IMG/VR virus record: IMGVR_UViG_3300030104_004005
Coordinates: 1-39,627 of that record
Length of the DNA stretch: 39,627 nt
From: a virus
Direction: 5' to 3' (one strand)
Shown here in pieces: positions 1 through 8,374 of this stretch. The notes beneath the pieces were generated by a model, which saw nothing but the letters and a program-made list of their open reading frames with translations, made no database searches and had not been told where the DNA came from. Numbering within the stretch: position 1 is the stretch's first letter; each line of letters starts with the position of its first letter. Position numbers and translations under genes: made by a program.

Positions 1-124
1 TCCATTTCATCTAAGTTGAACTGCAACCTATCAAGTGAGTCTTCGTAGCTTTGCAACACAATATCTAAGTTTTCTGCTAGCACATTCGGATCGTCAAACT
101 GGTCAAGGTTTGCCAGAACAGCTT
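1..124. repeat. Terminal overlap, left copy (circular closure)
   Basis: These 124 bases are repeated at 39504-39627 with a single difference, g at 80 against a at 39583. The difference changes a Leu codon from CTA to TTA, so it is silent. The reading frame of the ejection-protein gene continues exactly across the join and gives 488 codons including the stop. The repeat is therefore best read as assembly overlap of a circular or circularly permuted genome of 39,503 bp, not as a functional terminal repeat. Confidence 0.93.
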
Positions 125-1316
125 GTAAGAAAGCTAATTCTTTTTCAGTAACCTGACCTAAAGCGCCGCCGCTTTTGGATTCTTGTCGCATTTCTGTGAT
201 CTGACCAAAACCGATGTTTGCTTTTAGCGTTTCTAATTTATTGCGCAGTGTTCTTGAATCTGTACCTGGGATAAATTGGAGAACGCCTCCTACCTCAGTT
301 GTGAACTCACTTAAAAGCTGTTTTGCTTCGATGACGTTTGCTTCAACTCGGTCACGCTTGCTGCCAAAGCTGCGAATAGCTCGCGCCATACTAGGCCTAT
401 CTGCGTGGTACACACCTTGCGCTTTTGTGAAGCTTTGCGATGTTGCAATCTGCTCTTGTTGTATAAGCTCATCGTTGAAATCAAACTTGTAACCAACAAA
501 CTTTCCGGTCTCTTTGTTATACAAAGCCACTCGACCATTCAAATCTGTTACTTCTCTATATTTATCTCTAGTCACTAGCGCAGCGCGTTGCTCTGACAGA
601 GGGGCACCTTGCTCGGCAAGTCGCTGTGCCGCAGCTTGTGACTCAACAGTGTAAAAATCAGGATTGTTGCTCTTGAATATGTTGCTTTGAGCTTTTGCAT
701 TTAAACGGTTGGTAGCAGCTACATATCTTTGATTACGAGCAGCCTCTAAAGCGACAAACCGACCATCCTTCGCTGCGTCATACAACTCCGCATTTTTTCC
801 ATTGAGCTTATCAAGTTCTTCTAGACGAGCTTCATGGCGTGACTGCGCTTCGCGGCTTGGATCGTTACTGAAAGCTTCCCCGCCAGACAAGACGTTAAAG
901 GGCAAACCGATGGTGTTTCTCGCCACATCGGTTACGGTGTCTCTGAAGCGAAACATTGGATCACTTAACTGCTCCTGCGCCCTTGCGGTTTCTCTGGCAC
1001 GCTCTTGATCAACCAATCTTTCATAGTATTGGCGTGTCGAAGCCGCAGGGTCTCTGTATGTTTGCGCGTTAGGCAAAGGTGGCCCCATCTGATCAGGGGC
1101 TAGTTCTTGCGGCGTGCGAGGCAAAGCACTCATGGTTTGTTGTGCAAACTCTTGCGCTACTAAATTTCGAGGCGGCGGCGTATATGCTTGCGTAATTGGC
1201 TTGGTCTCGTTTAAAAACACAGCGTTAGCAAGGCTCTCTTCATCTTTGGAGGACACAAGATCCAACGCGCCACGGTTGGTAAAGCTGTCGGCTATGTAAC
1301 TAAAAATGTTTCCCAT
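1..1316 (-). CDS. Ejection (internal virion) protein, N-terminal part; continues across the circular join
   Basis: The start is ATG at 1316 (protein begins MGNIFSYIADSF). The frame stays open to base 1 and resumes at 39503, with its stop at 39356, giving 487 residues in all. The sequence is Ala/Gln/Arg-rich, with long helical, probably coiled-coil segments. Residues 376-388 read MRQESKSGGALGQ, a motif that recurs in the C-terminal regions of many podovirus DNA-ejection or internal virion proteins. No lysozyme or transglycosylase motif is visible. The gene lies just downstream of another Gly/Gln-rich ejection-type gene (1329-2726) and upstream of a third (37738-39339), the usual clustering of capsid-internal proteins released with the DNA. 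The role comes from motif and context; the exact function is unknown. Confidence 0.8.
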   Translation of the reverse strand, partial: MGNIFSYIADSFTNRGALDLVSSKDEESLANAVFLNETKPITQAYTPPPRNLVAQEFAQQTMSALPRTPQELAPDQMGPPLPNAQTYRDPAASTRQYYERLVDQERARETARAQEQLSDPMFRFRDTVTDVARNTIGLPFNVLSGGEAFSNDPSREAQSRHEARLEELDKLNGKNAELYDAAKDGRFVALEAARNQRYVAATNRLNAKAQSNIFKSNNPDFYTVESQAAAQRLAEQGAPLSEQRAALVTRDKYREVTDLNGRVALYNKETGKFVGYKFDFNDELIQQEQIATSQSFTKAQGVYHADRPSMARAIRSFGSKRDRVEANVIEAKQLLSEFTTEVGGVLQFIPGTDSRTLRNKLETLKANIGFGQITEMRQESKSGGALGQVTEKELAFLQAVLANLDQFDDPNVLAENLDIVLQSYEDSLDRLQFNLDEM

Positions 1317-1328
1317 CTTTTTTCCTCT

Positions 1329-2726
1329 TTAAAACCCAAATCCGAGGTTCATGCTCTTGGAACTTCCCTTGCTACTTGAAGTCGCACTAGACAAGTTGTT
1401 GGGCGCTCCGACGATCTGGTTGTAGAAGTTCAGAGCGTTAAACGGTGCCATGCCTTGACGGAATTGTTGGTTGTATAACTGTTGCTCAAAGTCCCTGCCG
1501 TACTGCCCACTTGCAAGTTGTTGACCCACGCCAGTGTTGAACATATTGGCACCTGCTCGCATATCGCTTGTGCCTTGCGCCCCCAACCGTGCAGCCAAGC
1601 TGGCACCAAACTGTTGGTTTTGTTGGTTTGTGTTGAATGCGTTTTGACCGACGCCGGTTCCAAACTGACGCCCTGTGTTGTATTGACCGGCGTTAAACTG
1701 GTTGCCTTGCTGTTCTCGCTGCAAGTTACCTTGTAACTGGCTGGCCCCAATGCCAAAACCTTGCCCAAGAAGTCTGTTCTGCGCTCCAGCGTTAAACTGG
1801 TTAGCTTGTTGATTGAAACCAGCGTTGGCCTGATTTGCTGCTTGCTGAAATGCGGCGTTTTGATTTGCTCGACCCGCCTCTATGCCTACCCCTTGCATAT
1901 ACGCTGGTGCCCTGATGGCGGTAGATATATCGGATATTCTGTCCTTAGCGCGTCCTGTCGCTATGGCGTCCATAATCGCGCCACGGCTATTTCCGCTGCC
2001 GCCTGAACCTGCCCTCGTAGAACGATTTGCAAGAAGCTCGTTCTCGTTTAAGTTGCGAACAACGTCCCGCGAAGCTGCATCAATCTGCCCTTGCAACACA
2101 TCGTTATTAATGTAGTTGCTCAAATTGTTCTGGTTGAAACCCTGATTCACGGCTGCGTTCATATTTGCTGCGTCTGCCGTGCTGGCGCTATTCGCCATAT
2201 TTCCTGCCATGCCAAAATCAACGCCGCTGCCTTGCGCTACACCACCTTGAGCGACACCACCGGCGTATGCATTACCCGCGCCGAAAGCTGTGTTAATGGC
2301 TCCTCCTCCTCTTGGCGAGTACCCTCCGGTGTTCATCAGGCTCTCTGGGCCTTGAGTTTGAAACTTGTTCATCAGGCTTTCTGGGCCTTGGGTTTGCATC
2401 TGCGGCATACCAACCTGACCGCCCATTGCCTGATTTGCAAAATTCAAAGCAGACATGGAACCGCCAGCCAGAGCAGAGCCAGAACCCATTAGGCCAGTAC
2501 CGGCACTTGCTTGCATGTTGCCGCCCATATACTGGTTTTGTAACGCACCAGCGAGGTTAGGGTTAATGCCAGCAACGCCCTCAACCGGCATACCTTGCCT
2601 GTTTAAATTCTGCGCTTGGTTGCGTAAATCGTTTAAGTATCGTTGCTGCGAAGGATCAACGTATGTGTTGCTCGCGCTGTTAGAACTGCTTTTTGATTTA
2701 CTGCGTCCGAATGAAAATAAACCCAT
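1329..2726 (-). CDS. Gly/Gln/Asn-rich ejection-type internal virion protein
   Basis: This 465-residue protein has almost no charged core. Long Gly, Gln, Asn, Ala and Met-rich stretches fill residues 60-440, after a Ser/Lys-rich start. It ends in a Ser/Gly tail closing with NLGFGF. The composition is typical of podovirus ejection proteins made next to the tail nozzle gene. A 12-residue unit (QTQGPESLMNKF and a variant) occurs twice in tandem, encoded at about 2331-2400. A GGAAAAG ribosome site precedes the ATG. Only 12 bases separate it from the next ejection gene. The function is inferred from composition and position; no enzyme motif is seen. Confidence 0.72.
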   Translation of the reverse strand: MGLFSFGRSKSKSSSNSASNTYVDPSQQRYLNDLRNQAQNLNRQGMPVEGVAGINPNLAGALQNQYMGGNMQASAGTGLMGSGSALAGGSMSALNFANQAMGGQVGMPQMQTQGPESLMNKFQTQGPESLMNTGGYSPRGGGAINTAFGAGNAYAGGVAQGGVAQGSGVDFGMAGNMANSASTADAANMNAAVNQGFNQNNLSNYINNDVLQGQIDAASRDVVRNLNENELLANRSTRAGSGGSGNSRGAIMDAIATGRAKDRISDISTAIRAPAYMQGVGIEAGRANQNAAFQQAANQANAGFNQQANQFNAGAQNRLLGQGFGIGASQLQGNLQREQQGNQFNAGQYNTGRQFGTGVGQNAFNTNQQNQQFGASLAARLGAQGTSDMRAGANMFNTGVGQQLASGQYGRDFEQQLYNQQFRQGMAPFNALNFYNQIVGAPNNLSSATSSSKGSSKSMNLGFGF

Positions 2727-2735
2727 ATTCTTTTC

Positions 2736-2987
2736 CTATGCGATATGCGTCCAAGCATTTGTGTCGTAAAAATAAAGACCTCTACCAGACCCAGGGTTCC
2801 AACCCGTACCGTCAGCAAAAACAATCTGACCAGTAACGGGTTTGGATGGCTCTGCGGTTAGAACCGGCAGCGTTGTCGTTTGCGATGCCACGGTGAAACC
2901 GTTGGCGATCCTGTTAAGCTCTTGAAGCAACCAGCTACGCAACCCCGTAGCTGTGTCAGCGGCTGTGCTAGAAGGTATGTAGCTCAT
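2736..2987 (-). CDS. Small virion-associated protein of unknown function
   Basis: This 83-residue protein ends in a Gly/Trp/Tyr-rich motif (ADGTGWNPGSGRGLYFYD). Short phage proteins encoded beside tail nozzles often carry similar motifs, where they look like small beta domains. Its start overlaps the stop of the nozzle gene by four bases, which suggests coupled translation. It could be a small tail or needle component, but nothing in the sequence fixes a function. Confidence 0.6.
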   Translation of the reverse strand: MSYIPSSTAADTATGLRSWLLQELNRIANGFTVASQTTTLPVLTAEPSKPVTGQIVFADGTGWNPGSGRGLYFYDTNAWTHIA

Positions 2988-4540
2988 CTGCCAGCTACCT
3001 CTTGAATGTCGATATCAAGGCCGGTTAGCCGCCAGTAGTCTGATGCTGAATCTGACGAGATTCGCAGCGCGAAATATCTGCCGCTGGTTCTAAAATCTAC
3101 TTTATGGTCAGACTCCACGTTGAAGGTTTTATCAACTTGCCAACGTATGCCGTCTTGAGGGGCATCAGAAATGCCGACCTCAATGCGGACAGAGCCTGTG
3201 CCCTCCATTTGCGGCATGATGCCTTTAAGTTGTTTTATATTCCGAGTGGACTGACCAATGACCTGATCTAGGTCAATCTTTGTGGCCTCCAAAAAGGCGC
3301 TCATAGAGCTTCCGCTTAAACCGTTTGTGTCTTTCAGAATTCTAATTTTGCTGTCGGTGTAGCACGCACCAAACACACGGATATTGTTAGCCTGCGTACC
3401 GAGGCTGACGTTCGACCAGTAGTCGCTAGATTGGTTCCAAGTTGCAGTCGAGTTAGCGTAATTCCCACTTGTATCCATGCGGTCAGCGACGGTTAAGGCT
3501 CTGACGCTGGGTAGGTCTATAAACGTGAATGCGTCCTGCGCCCAATTGTAGACCAGTGCTCGATTAGCCGACTCTGCGTCGGTGGCATCTTGATCGCTGT
3601 AGCAGATGTAAACCTCAGTAGAGTCTGGGATGGTTTGGCAAAACACAGAACGTATGTCGGCTAAATCGTTGAAAAAAGTTCGCCTAACTTTGTTGTCCAC
3701 CAGCGACTTCTTATTCGACCCATCGTGCAGATAGATGTCGTTCTGTCCTACCACAACGTGACCGTTAGGAATCGAAGCCACAGCGCCTCGGTTAATGATT
3801 CCATCGTCGCTAAAGACCTCGCGGAAGCTAAACACCAACGGGAACCCAATAAAGTCCATGGCGTACACACCGCGCTCGGCGTAAATGATATTTGAGTTGT
3901 TCAGAGTCAGTTGATCGACCAATTCGCCGTTGGAGCCGCCCAGTGTTGTCTCGCCGGAGAGGTTAGTGGTGCTAGCTATGTCGTAGTCGCTTGGGATGCT
4001 GGAGGGGTCATACTCATCACTCCATCTCACCGTGTACGGCCTTTTACTGCTTCCGATCTCGTAACCCGCCATGACCAAAAAGCTGTTAAAAGGTTTCAAG
4101 CAGCCAGTGATTAACCCGCTGGGCCACGAAGGAAGGTCAGCAAAGCGCGTGCCGTTGGGCAGCATGTATTGCGGAGCCTGGGCGCCATTGTTCATTAGCA
4201 TCGCCGTGCCAAGCTGAGCGCCTTGCCAGCGGGGTGAGTTGCTGTAGTTTGTGGCGTCGGAGGTTTTGGTCACGTTGGTGACCGTCGTACCGTCGAAGCG
4301 GTACAGCTTGTTAAGCGCCCCGATCACCAACGTGTTATTTCCGCTGTAGAGCCAACCTTGAACATGAGTTGGCTGAAACGATAAAGATTGTCTAACGCTG
4401 TGACCCAGCGCCTTGCCGATACGTCCAGAGTGAAACGTCACATTGTTGCCGCTTGGGAATTGCGTTAGCTCTAGATCGTAAGGGTCTTGATCAGTGACTA
4501 TGCCGCCTGCGCCGATTTTTCTTAAAGGTATGTATGGCAT
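2984..4540 (-). CDS. Tail nozzle / tail-stabilisation protein
   Basis: This 518-residue, beta-rich protein begins MPYIPLRKIGAGGIVTDQDP and has many Trp/Tyr/Gly turns, such as VQGWLYSGNN, VRWSDEYDPSS and HVVVGQNDIYLHDG. That is the pattern of podovirus nozzle proteins (P22 gp10, T7 gp12 or SU10 nozzle-like), which fold as beta-propellers closing the DNA channel. The length fits that group. It is the largest non-fibre tail protein in the late operon. It overlaps the following 83-residue gene by four bases and the preceding gene by one base. Assignment rests on style, size and gene order, not on a catalytic motif. Confidence 0.72.
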   Translation of the reverse strand: MPYIPLRKIGAGGIVTDQDPYDLELTQFPSGNNVTFHSGRIGKALGHSVRQSLSFQPTHVQGWLYSGNNTLVIGALNKLYRFDGTTVTNVTKTSDATNYSNSPRWQGAQLGTAMLMNNGAQAPQYMLPNGTRFADLPSWPSGLITGCLKPFNSFLVMAGYEIGSSKRPYTVRWSDEYDPSSIPSDYDIASTTNLSGETTLGGSNGELVDQLTLNNSNIIYAERGVYAMDFIGFPLVFSFREVFSDDGIINRGAVASIPNGHVVVGQNDIYLHDGSNKKSLVDNKVRRTFFNDLADIRSVFCQTIPDSTEVYICYSDQDATDAESANRALVYNWAQDAFTFIDLPSVRALTVADRMDTSGNYANSTATWNQSSDYWSNVSLGTQANNIRVFGACYTDSKIRILKDTNGLSGSSMSAFLEATKIDLDQVIGQSTRNIKQLKGIMPQMEGTGSVRIEVGISDAPQDGIRWQVDKTFNVESDHKVDFRTSGRYFALRISSDSASDYWRLTGLDIDIQEVAGR

Positions 4541-4974
4541 CAGAGGAAATCCTGTATCGCGCGAAGAGTGACGGTGATACTTGCAACTTGCGAGCCGCCT
4601 ATCGAGGCGAAAACGCTGTAAGAAGCGGTTGACGTGCCTGCGCCTTGATTAGCGTTACGAATTAAAGTCACAGCGGTGGTGTCGCCAGATGTTGCTCCTG
4701 TGGTCGCCGTTGTGCCGGAATTTTTTTGGAACGACCAAGTCACGCTGGTGGTGGGGTTTGTAGTAATTAAAACGCTCGCGATTGCTGGCCCGAAAGGGTT
4801 AGTGTTTAGATCGTTCAGCGCAACAACTTCACTGCCCGAAAGTGTCCCAGAACTTGCACTGCGGCTAAGGCTCATCCTTGACCAAACAAGTTGGCTTCCG
4901 ACGTAGACGGAGTTAATCGCCGTGCTACCGATACGGATGTCTGTGATGTTTGTCCCGCCAACTGCAATAGGCAT
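4540..4974 (-). CDS. Small structural protein with a G-T-x-I / VYVGS motif
   Basis: This 144-residue protein begins MPIAVGGTNITDIRIGST, followed by VYVGSQLVWS. This N-terminal signature is common in phage virion-associated proteins and is often followed by an Ig-like or fibre domain. Residues 35-144 are Ser/Thr/Val/Ala-rich and look like one Ig-like beta sandwich. The gene lies between a fibre-like gene and the nozzle gene with near-zero spacing. A decoration or tail accessory role is likely but unproven. Confidence 0.6.
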   Translation of the reverse strand: MPIAVGGTNITDIRIGSTAINSVYVGSQLVWSRMSLSRSASSGTLSGSEVVALNDLNTNPFGPAIASVLITTNPTTSVTWSFQKNSGTTATTGATSGDTTAVTLIRNANQGAGTSTASYSVFASIGGSQVASITVTLRAIQDFL

Positions 4975-4976
4975 CG

Positions 4977-5753
4977 TTACGTCCTGAAGTAGATCGTGTT
5001 TGCGTTACTGCCGGACTGGGAGGTGCTGATGCTGAAACCGTCAACGCTCCCTGCGTTGCACCCCGCTGCCAGACCGACAATTTCAGACGCTGTTTGGTCT
5101 GCGGTAGCATTAGCTTCAATACCGTCCAGTTTGGTTTTTAAAGTGGTCGTGAAGTTTTTTTGCGTCAGACCGCCATCGCCGATTGAGTAGGTAGTGTTTG
5201 TGTCGGTAAAAAGTGCGTTTTCAGGCACATTGGTTAGCACCTGAGAATCGTCAACCTTTCCGTCTAAGGCGGTCTGTAAGCCGTCTATGTTATCGATAAC
5301 GTGATTATGCGAATCATCTGCAACCGTTGCAGTTAGCGTAACGTTAGCGTCTCCACGGATAGAAACGTTGCCGCTCAGATCCCCGCCCAGAGTGATCGTT
5401 CTTGCAGTAGTCCAGCGGCCAGCGGTTCCGGCGCTGCCCGTCACGTTACCCGTCACGCTACCTGTCACGTTGCCGATAAGAGCGGCTGTCACCGTTCCGG
5501 CTGTGAAATTACCGGAGCCGTCACGCTTGACGATAGTGCTGGCAGTGTTGGCGTTAGTCGCCGCGTTGGCTGCCGTGACCGCACTGTTAATGTCTGTGTG
5601 CGTGCCGCTGACTGCGCCAGTTACGTTAGGAAACGTCGCCTTCACCGTGCTCTTCAGCAATCGAATGTGGTTGTCGCCGTCGCTAATGTTGTCAGAGCTT
5701 GTGGGGTTTGACGCCACCAAGCCGTTGATGAATGTGCTGGATTCTAAAGCCAT
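4977..5753 (-). CDS. Tail fibre-like protein
   Basis: This 258-residue protein starts MALESSTFINGLVASNPTSS and includes a segment GDNHIRLLKSTVKATFPNVTG. That segment is widely found near the N terminus of phage tail fibre and receptor-binding proteins. It is followed by repeated GNVTG units (about residues 90-110) and a stretch like DGIEANATADQTASEIVGL. The low-complexity, Thr/Asn/Gly-rich body suggests a trimeric beta-helical fibre. It begins immediately after the holin stop codon, so the lysis genes sit inside the fibre cluster. No lyase or endosialidase motif is visible. Confidence 0.7.
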   Translation of the reverse strand: MALESSTFINGLVASNPTSSDNISDGDNHIRLLKSTVKATFPNVTGAVSGTHTDINSAVTAANAATNANTASTIVKRDGSGNFTAGTVTAALIGNVTGSVTGNVTGSAGTAGRWTTARTITLGGDLSGNVSIRGDANVTLTATVADDSHNHVIDNIDGLQTALDGKVDDSQVLTNVPENALFTDTNTTYSIGDGGLTQKNFTTTLKTKLDGIEANATADQTASEIVGLAAGCNAGSVDGFSISTSQSGSNANTIYFRT

Positions 5754-6127
5754 TATTTTTTCACCTTGTTCATAATGCCAATCGCACCTCTAACCCCAAA
5801 CGAAGCTGCGATAACGATAGACAATCCCGTTTGATACCACTGCGGCATGGTCTCCAAAACAACAAAACCTTCACGGACATAAGGCACGGCGCTAGGAATA
5901 AAAGCCAATATCAAAGGTATGCTGAATAAAATTGTTAGCCACTCATCTTTCCAGCTTTGATTACTAGCCCGTGCCATTGCGGTTTCCCAATCAGCCGCGC
6001 TTTTGGCTTGGGTCTTCATCACAGAAGCTTCCGCTTCCGCTTTCGCTTTAGTCTTTGCGGTCTTACCCTCTAACCAAGTTTTGCCTAACTCAGCTACTGG
6101 CCCTATGACTGCTGTGAGTAAACTCAT
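5753..6127 (-). CDS. Putative holin (two C-terminal membrane segments)
   Basis: ATG at 6127 overlaps the upstream TGA (ATGA), so I place the start there, giving 124 residues. An amphipathic, Lys/Ala-rich helix (about residues 20-45) is followed by EWLTILFSIPLILAFIPSA (63-81) and a second hydrophobic segment (about 99-118), ending in Lys. This resembles the holin family associated with gene-transfer-agent and marine phage release. The gene directly follows a coiled-coil/TM protein and an M15 endolysin, completing a lysis cassette. The role would be inner-membrane permeabilisation. Topology is read by eye only. Confidence 0.68.
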   Translation of the reverse strand: MSLLTAVIGPVAELGKTWLEGKTAKTKAKAEAEASVMKTQAKSAADWETAMARASNQSWKDEWLTILFSIPLILAFIPSAVPYVREGFVVLETMPQWYQTGLSIVIAASFGVRGAIGIMNKVKK

Positions 6128-6408
6128 ACCGCTACCCCGCTGGCTAAAAGACCGGCAAACACCGTCATACCGATCCAAAAAAGGCGCTCGCCTTTTGAAA
6201 GCGTGAAACCCTGTACGGCGCTCTGCTGTTCAAGCTCACCAACGCGCTCATCCAGATCGTTGACTTCTGTATGCATCCGCTCATTGTTTTTTAAAATTGT
6301 CGTCACCCGCTCTTCGATACGCGCCAAGCTAATAAGCGCATCGTTTATCGAGTCGAGCTTCGACTCGAACTTATCTAGTCTGGTTTCGACATCCATCAGT
6401 ACGTCCAT
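6124..6408 (-). CDS. Coiled-coil protein with a C-terminal membrane helix (lysis accessory)
   Basis: This 94-residue protein is a charged coiled coil (residues 5-65: heptad-rich DVETRLDKFESKLDS, RIEERVTTILKNN) ending in a single hydrophobic segment, RLFWIGMTVFAGLLASGVAV. It starts 13 bases inside the M15 peptidase gene and overlaps the holin start by four bases. The architecture resembles XhlA-type hemolysin/holin-associated proteins found beside endolysins. It could be an anti-holin, holin partner or spanin-like factor. No lipobox is present. Confidence 0.6.
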   Translation of the reverse strand: MDVLMDVETRLDKFESKLDSINDALISLARIEERVTTILKNNERMHTEVNDLDERVGELEQQSAVQGFTLSKGERLFWIGMTVFAGLLASGVAV

Positions 6409-6743
6409 ATGACTGCGTCGTTTTCGCGGGTGTCGACGTGCACAAACGTGTTCGCTATGCCAATGCCTTTAAAACCCAACGCGATTGCGTTTTTAACAAT
6501 CGTAAATCGCTCGACTCCATTGCGTACTTTGATGTCTGCAGCGTTTCCAAATGTGTGCCGCCCAGGCTTTTCTTTTGCTGCCTCGATACTGTGAAGCGGT
6601 GAGCGGTAGCCAGAAGTAACGATAAATGGAAACCCACAAACACCCCTTAAATCGTCGAGCGCAGACACGAAGTCATACCGGATCTCATTCTCGCCGGTCT
6701 GCTGACACACGAAGTCCTCGATGTCGAAATATCGAAAATCCAT
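6396..6743 (-). CDS. Endolysin, peptidase M15 family (M15_3-like)
   Basis: This 115-residue single-domain zinc peptidase would cleave the peptide cross-bridge of host peptidoglycan. The motifs are SGYRSP (44-49), then H63 and D70 in RHTFGNAADI, and H102 in FVHVDTR. H63, D70 and H102 are the expected zinc ligands. The length is normal for the stand-alone form. There is no signal peptide, so release probably depends on the holin encoded just downstream. It is the first gene of a three-gene overlapping lysis cassette. The family call is firm; the bond cut (D-Ala-D-Ala-type or L-Ala-D-Glu-type) cannot be decided. Confidence 0.88.
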   Translation of the reverse strand: MDFRYFDIEDFVCQQTGENEIRYDFVSALDDLRGVCGFPFIVTSGYRSPLHSIEAAKEKPGRHTFGNAADIKVRNGVERFTIVKNAIALGFKGIGIANTFVHVDTRENDAVIWTY

Positions 6744-6837
6744 AAGGCTCCAAAGGTTTTTGAATGCTGTCGCCGGACGGCGGTGTAGCAGGCTAGATGT
6801 TGTCGATTCTACTGAAAGTTGTTTCTAAATCAAAGGC

Positions 6838-7164
6838 TTATGACCAAGGTGTGCCTGTACCCGTTGTCGGATTTGCTTGTGCTGTGATACTCGCCTGTAA
6901 GCTGGCCTCTAGCGCGTCTTTGTCCACGCCGTTCGCGTGACACCAATCGATGACGTTGGCCTCAGTTACTGAAGCGTATTCAATCCACCCAGCTTTCGAC
7001 GAATCGGGTGTAAATCCGCAAGTGCCGTAGCTGGTTGCGGCGTAATCGGTATCGCCAATCTTCTCAGTAGCGTTCACGCGCCAGTGCGCCACGGTAATTC
7101 CGTCCGTGGGATCTGCGAGCGTTCGTTCGCACTCGCTGACTGTCCATGTAATTGTTGCCGCCAT
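6838..7164 (-). CDS. Small virion-type protein, DUF7936-like
   Basis: This 108-residue protein begins with a tryptophan-rich beta segment (TITWTVSECERTL). Residues 21-60 contain AHWRVNATEKIGDTDYAATSYGT, and the end has a helix EANVIDWCH plus the tail GTPWS. The pattern matches a family of small marine phage proteins encoded beside tail fibres (I recall it as DUF7936). No enzymatic motif is visible. It follows the 88-residue gene by two bases and is probably co-translated with it. Function unknown. Confidence 0.6.
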   Translation of the reverse strand: MAATITWTVSECERTLADPTDGITVAHWRVNATEKIGDTDYAATSYGTCGFTPDSSKAGWIEYASVTEANVIDWCHANGVDKDALEASLQASITAQANPTTGTGTPWS

Positions 7165-7166
7165 TT

Positions 7167-7433
7167 TTATTCTCCTAAAGCGTTAGCAGCTTCAGCCGCT
7201 GTTTGTGCCGCTTTCGCAGCGTCAGTGAAATAAATATCTGCTAAAGCCTTCACTTCATCCGTCTCGCCGGACACGTCTGAATTAGGGCTGACGACGTGAC
7301 GATGAAATGATCTGCTGATCTCAACATCATCTTTTGCAATGATCGTCGCAGTACGCACTTGCAGCACCTTGTAGGTGCCCGCGTCTACGATTTCGATCTT
7401 GTCTTGTACAACCGATTCGCTTAGCTCTGCCAT
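7167..7433 (-). CDS. Small tail-fibre-cluster protein of unknown function
   Basis: The 88-residue protein contains KIEIVDAGTYKVLQVRTATII followed by SRSFHRHVVSP and an Ala-rich C-terminal helix. Short proteins with this KIEIV...FHRHV pattern are common next to fibre genes in cyanophages and other marine phages. Their role is not established; fibre assembly or a minor virion component are possibilities. The gene lies between a MALTKV fibre gene and the 108-residue gene. Confidence 0.6.
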   Translation of the reverse strand: MAELSESVVQDKIEIVDAGTYKVLQVRTATIIAKDDVEISRSFHRHVVSPNSDVSGETDEVKALADIYFTDAAKAAQTAAEAANALGE

Positions 7434-7487
7434 TGTTTATCTCCGTATTGGCGTTGGACTGTCCGACCCTAGAATCCACTAGCGTTA

Positions 7488-8363
7488 TTATGATGTTCGA
7501 TAGTTAATGCTTAGATACATGTCTTGAGCATTATTAGAGTTGATATGCGAAGAGTTGAGTTGTACATAAGTACCTTGTGCTGCCCAAAACGGTTGAAATC
7601 TAGCGGAGCCGTTTCCAAGGAAACAAATCAAGGTATGTGCGCCGCTGGGCGCAGTTAAATTTCTATACAATATAGACCCAGAGGCAGAGCCAACGGCAGC
7701 AAAAGGTAGTCCTGTCAACTCAAGCGTTCCTGTTGCGTTTGGCAGTGTAGTCGCGGTATATCCGTTAATGCTAACCAGATTGCCGACTTTTACATATTTG
7801 AACTCTGTATTTGTTGAATTAGCGGTTCCACCTGATCCACTCCAAGTCAAAGTGCAGACTCCCTCTTCATAGTCCGACAAGGTTTCAGATGACATACCAG
7901 AAGCATTAGCATTTGCGCTAAAGTTGACACCGCCTGACAGGTAGAGGTCTTTGAAGCGTGAAGTAGAAGATCCTAAGTCAATAGCGTTATCAGCCGCCGA
8001 ACCGTTATCTCTAGGTTCGATGTACGAACCAAAGAAGGTTAACCCTGATTTGCCGGTGGCAGGATTGCCTTGAATGTACATGCTGCCACTTGTAGAACCC
8101 AACGAGCCTATGACTGCATTTCCTTTGTGTAAGGTAATTAGGTGACCGTCATCGGTAAGGCGGTTTACGTTAATAGGCGTTCCACCATCTCTTATGAAAT
8201 CAGCAACAGTCCCGCGCAAAGCAATACCGGCGGTGCCGAATGCATCGCTACTCTTCCCCACCAGCACATGTTCATCACTCGTTATGGTGATCGCTGTGGC
8301 ATTCCCGCCATCGACAATGCTAGGCGTGCTGGAAAGTTCGTTTGGGACTTTGGTTAGTGCCAT
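7488..8363 (-). CDS. Tail fibre, MALTKV-type, without S74 domain
   Basis: The 291-residue protein starts MALTKVPNELSSTPSIVDGGNATAIT. This N-terminal module is shared with the fibre gene immediately upstream (8375-9571), which indicates duplication. The body is Ser/Thr/Gly/Asn-rich (ITSDEHVLVGKSSDAFG, IDLGSSTSRFKDLYLSGG), typical of a trimeric fibre shaft. The last 130 residues lack the SDRNEK chaperone motif of its paralogue and look like a separate beta-rich tip domain. It may be an alternative or additional receptor-binding fibre. Confidence 0.75.
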   Translation of the reverse strand: MALTKVPNELSSTPSIVDGGNATAITITSDEHVLVGKSSDAFGTAGIALRGTVADFIRDGGTPINVNRLTDDGHLITLHKGNAVIGSLGSTSGSMYIQGNPATGKSGLTFFGSYIEPRDNGSAADNAIDLGSSTSRFKDLYLSGGVNFSANANASGMSSETLSDYEEGVCTLTWSGSGGTANSTNTEFKYVKVGNLVSINGYTATTLPNATGTLELTGLPFAAVGSASGSILYRNLTAPSGAHTLICFLGNGSARFQPFWAAQGTYVQLNSSHINSNNAQDMYLSINYRTS

Positions 8364-8374
8364 AAGTTATTCTC

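Noticed and set aside
1-124. True direct terminal repeat of a T7-like linear genome
   Set aside because: The repeat lies inside one gene whose 488-codon frame closes perfectly across the join, and no T7-type RNA polymerase is encoded.
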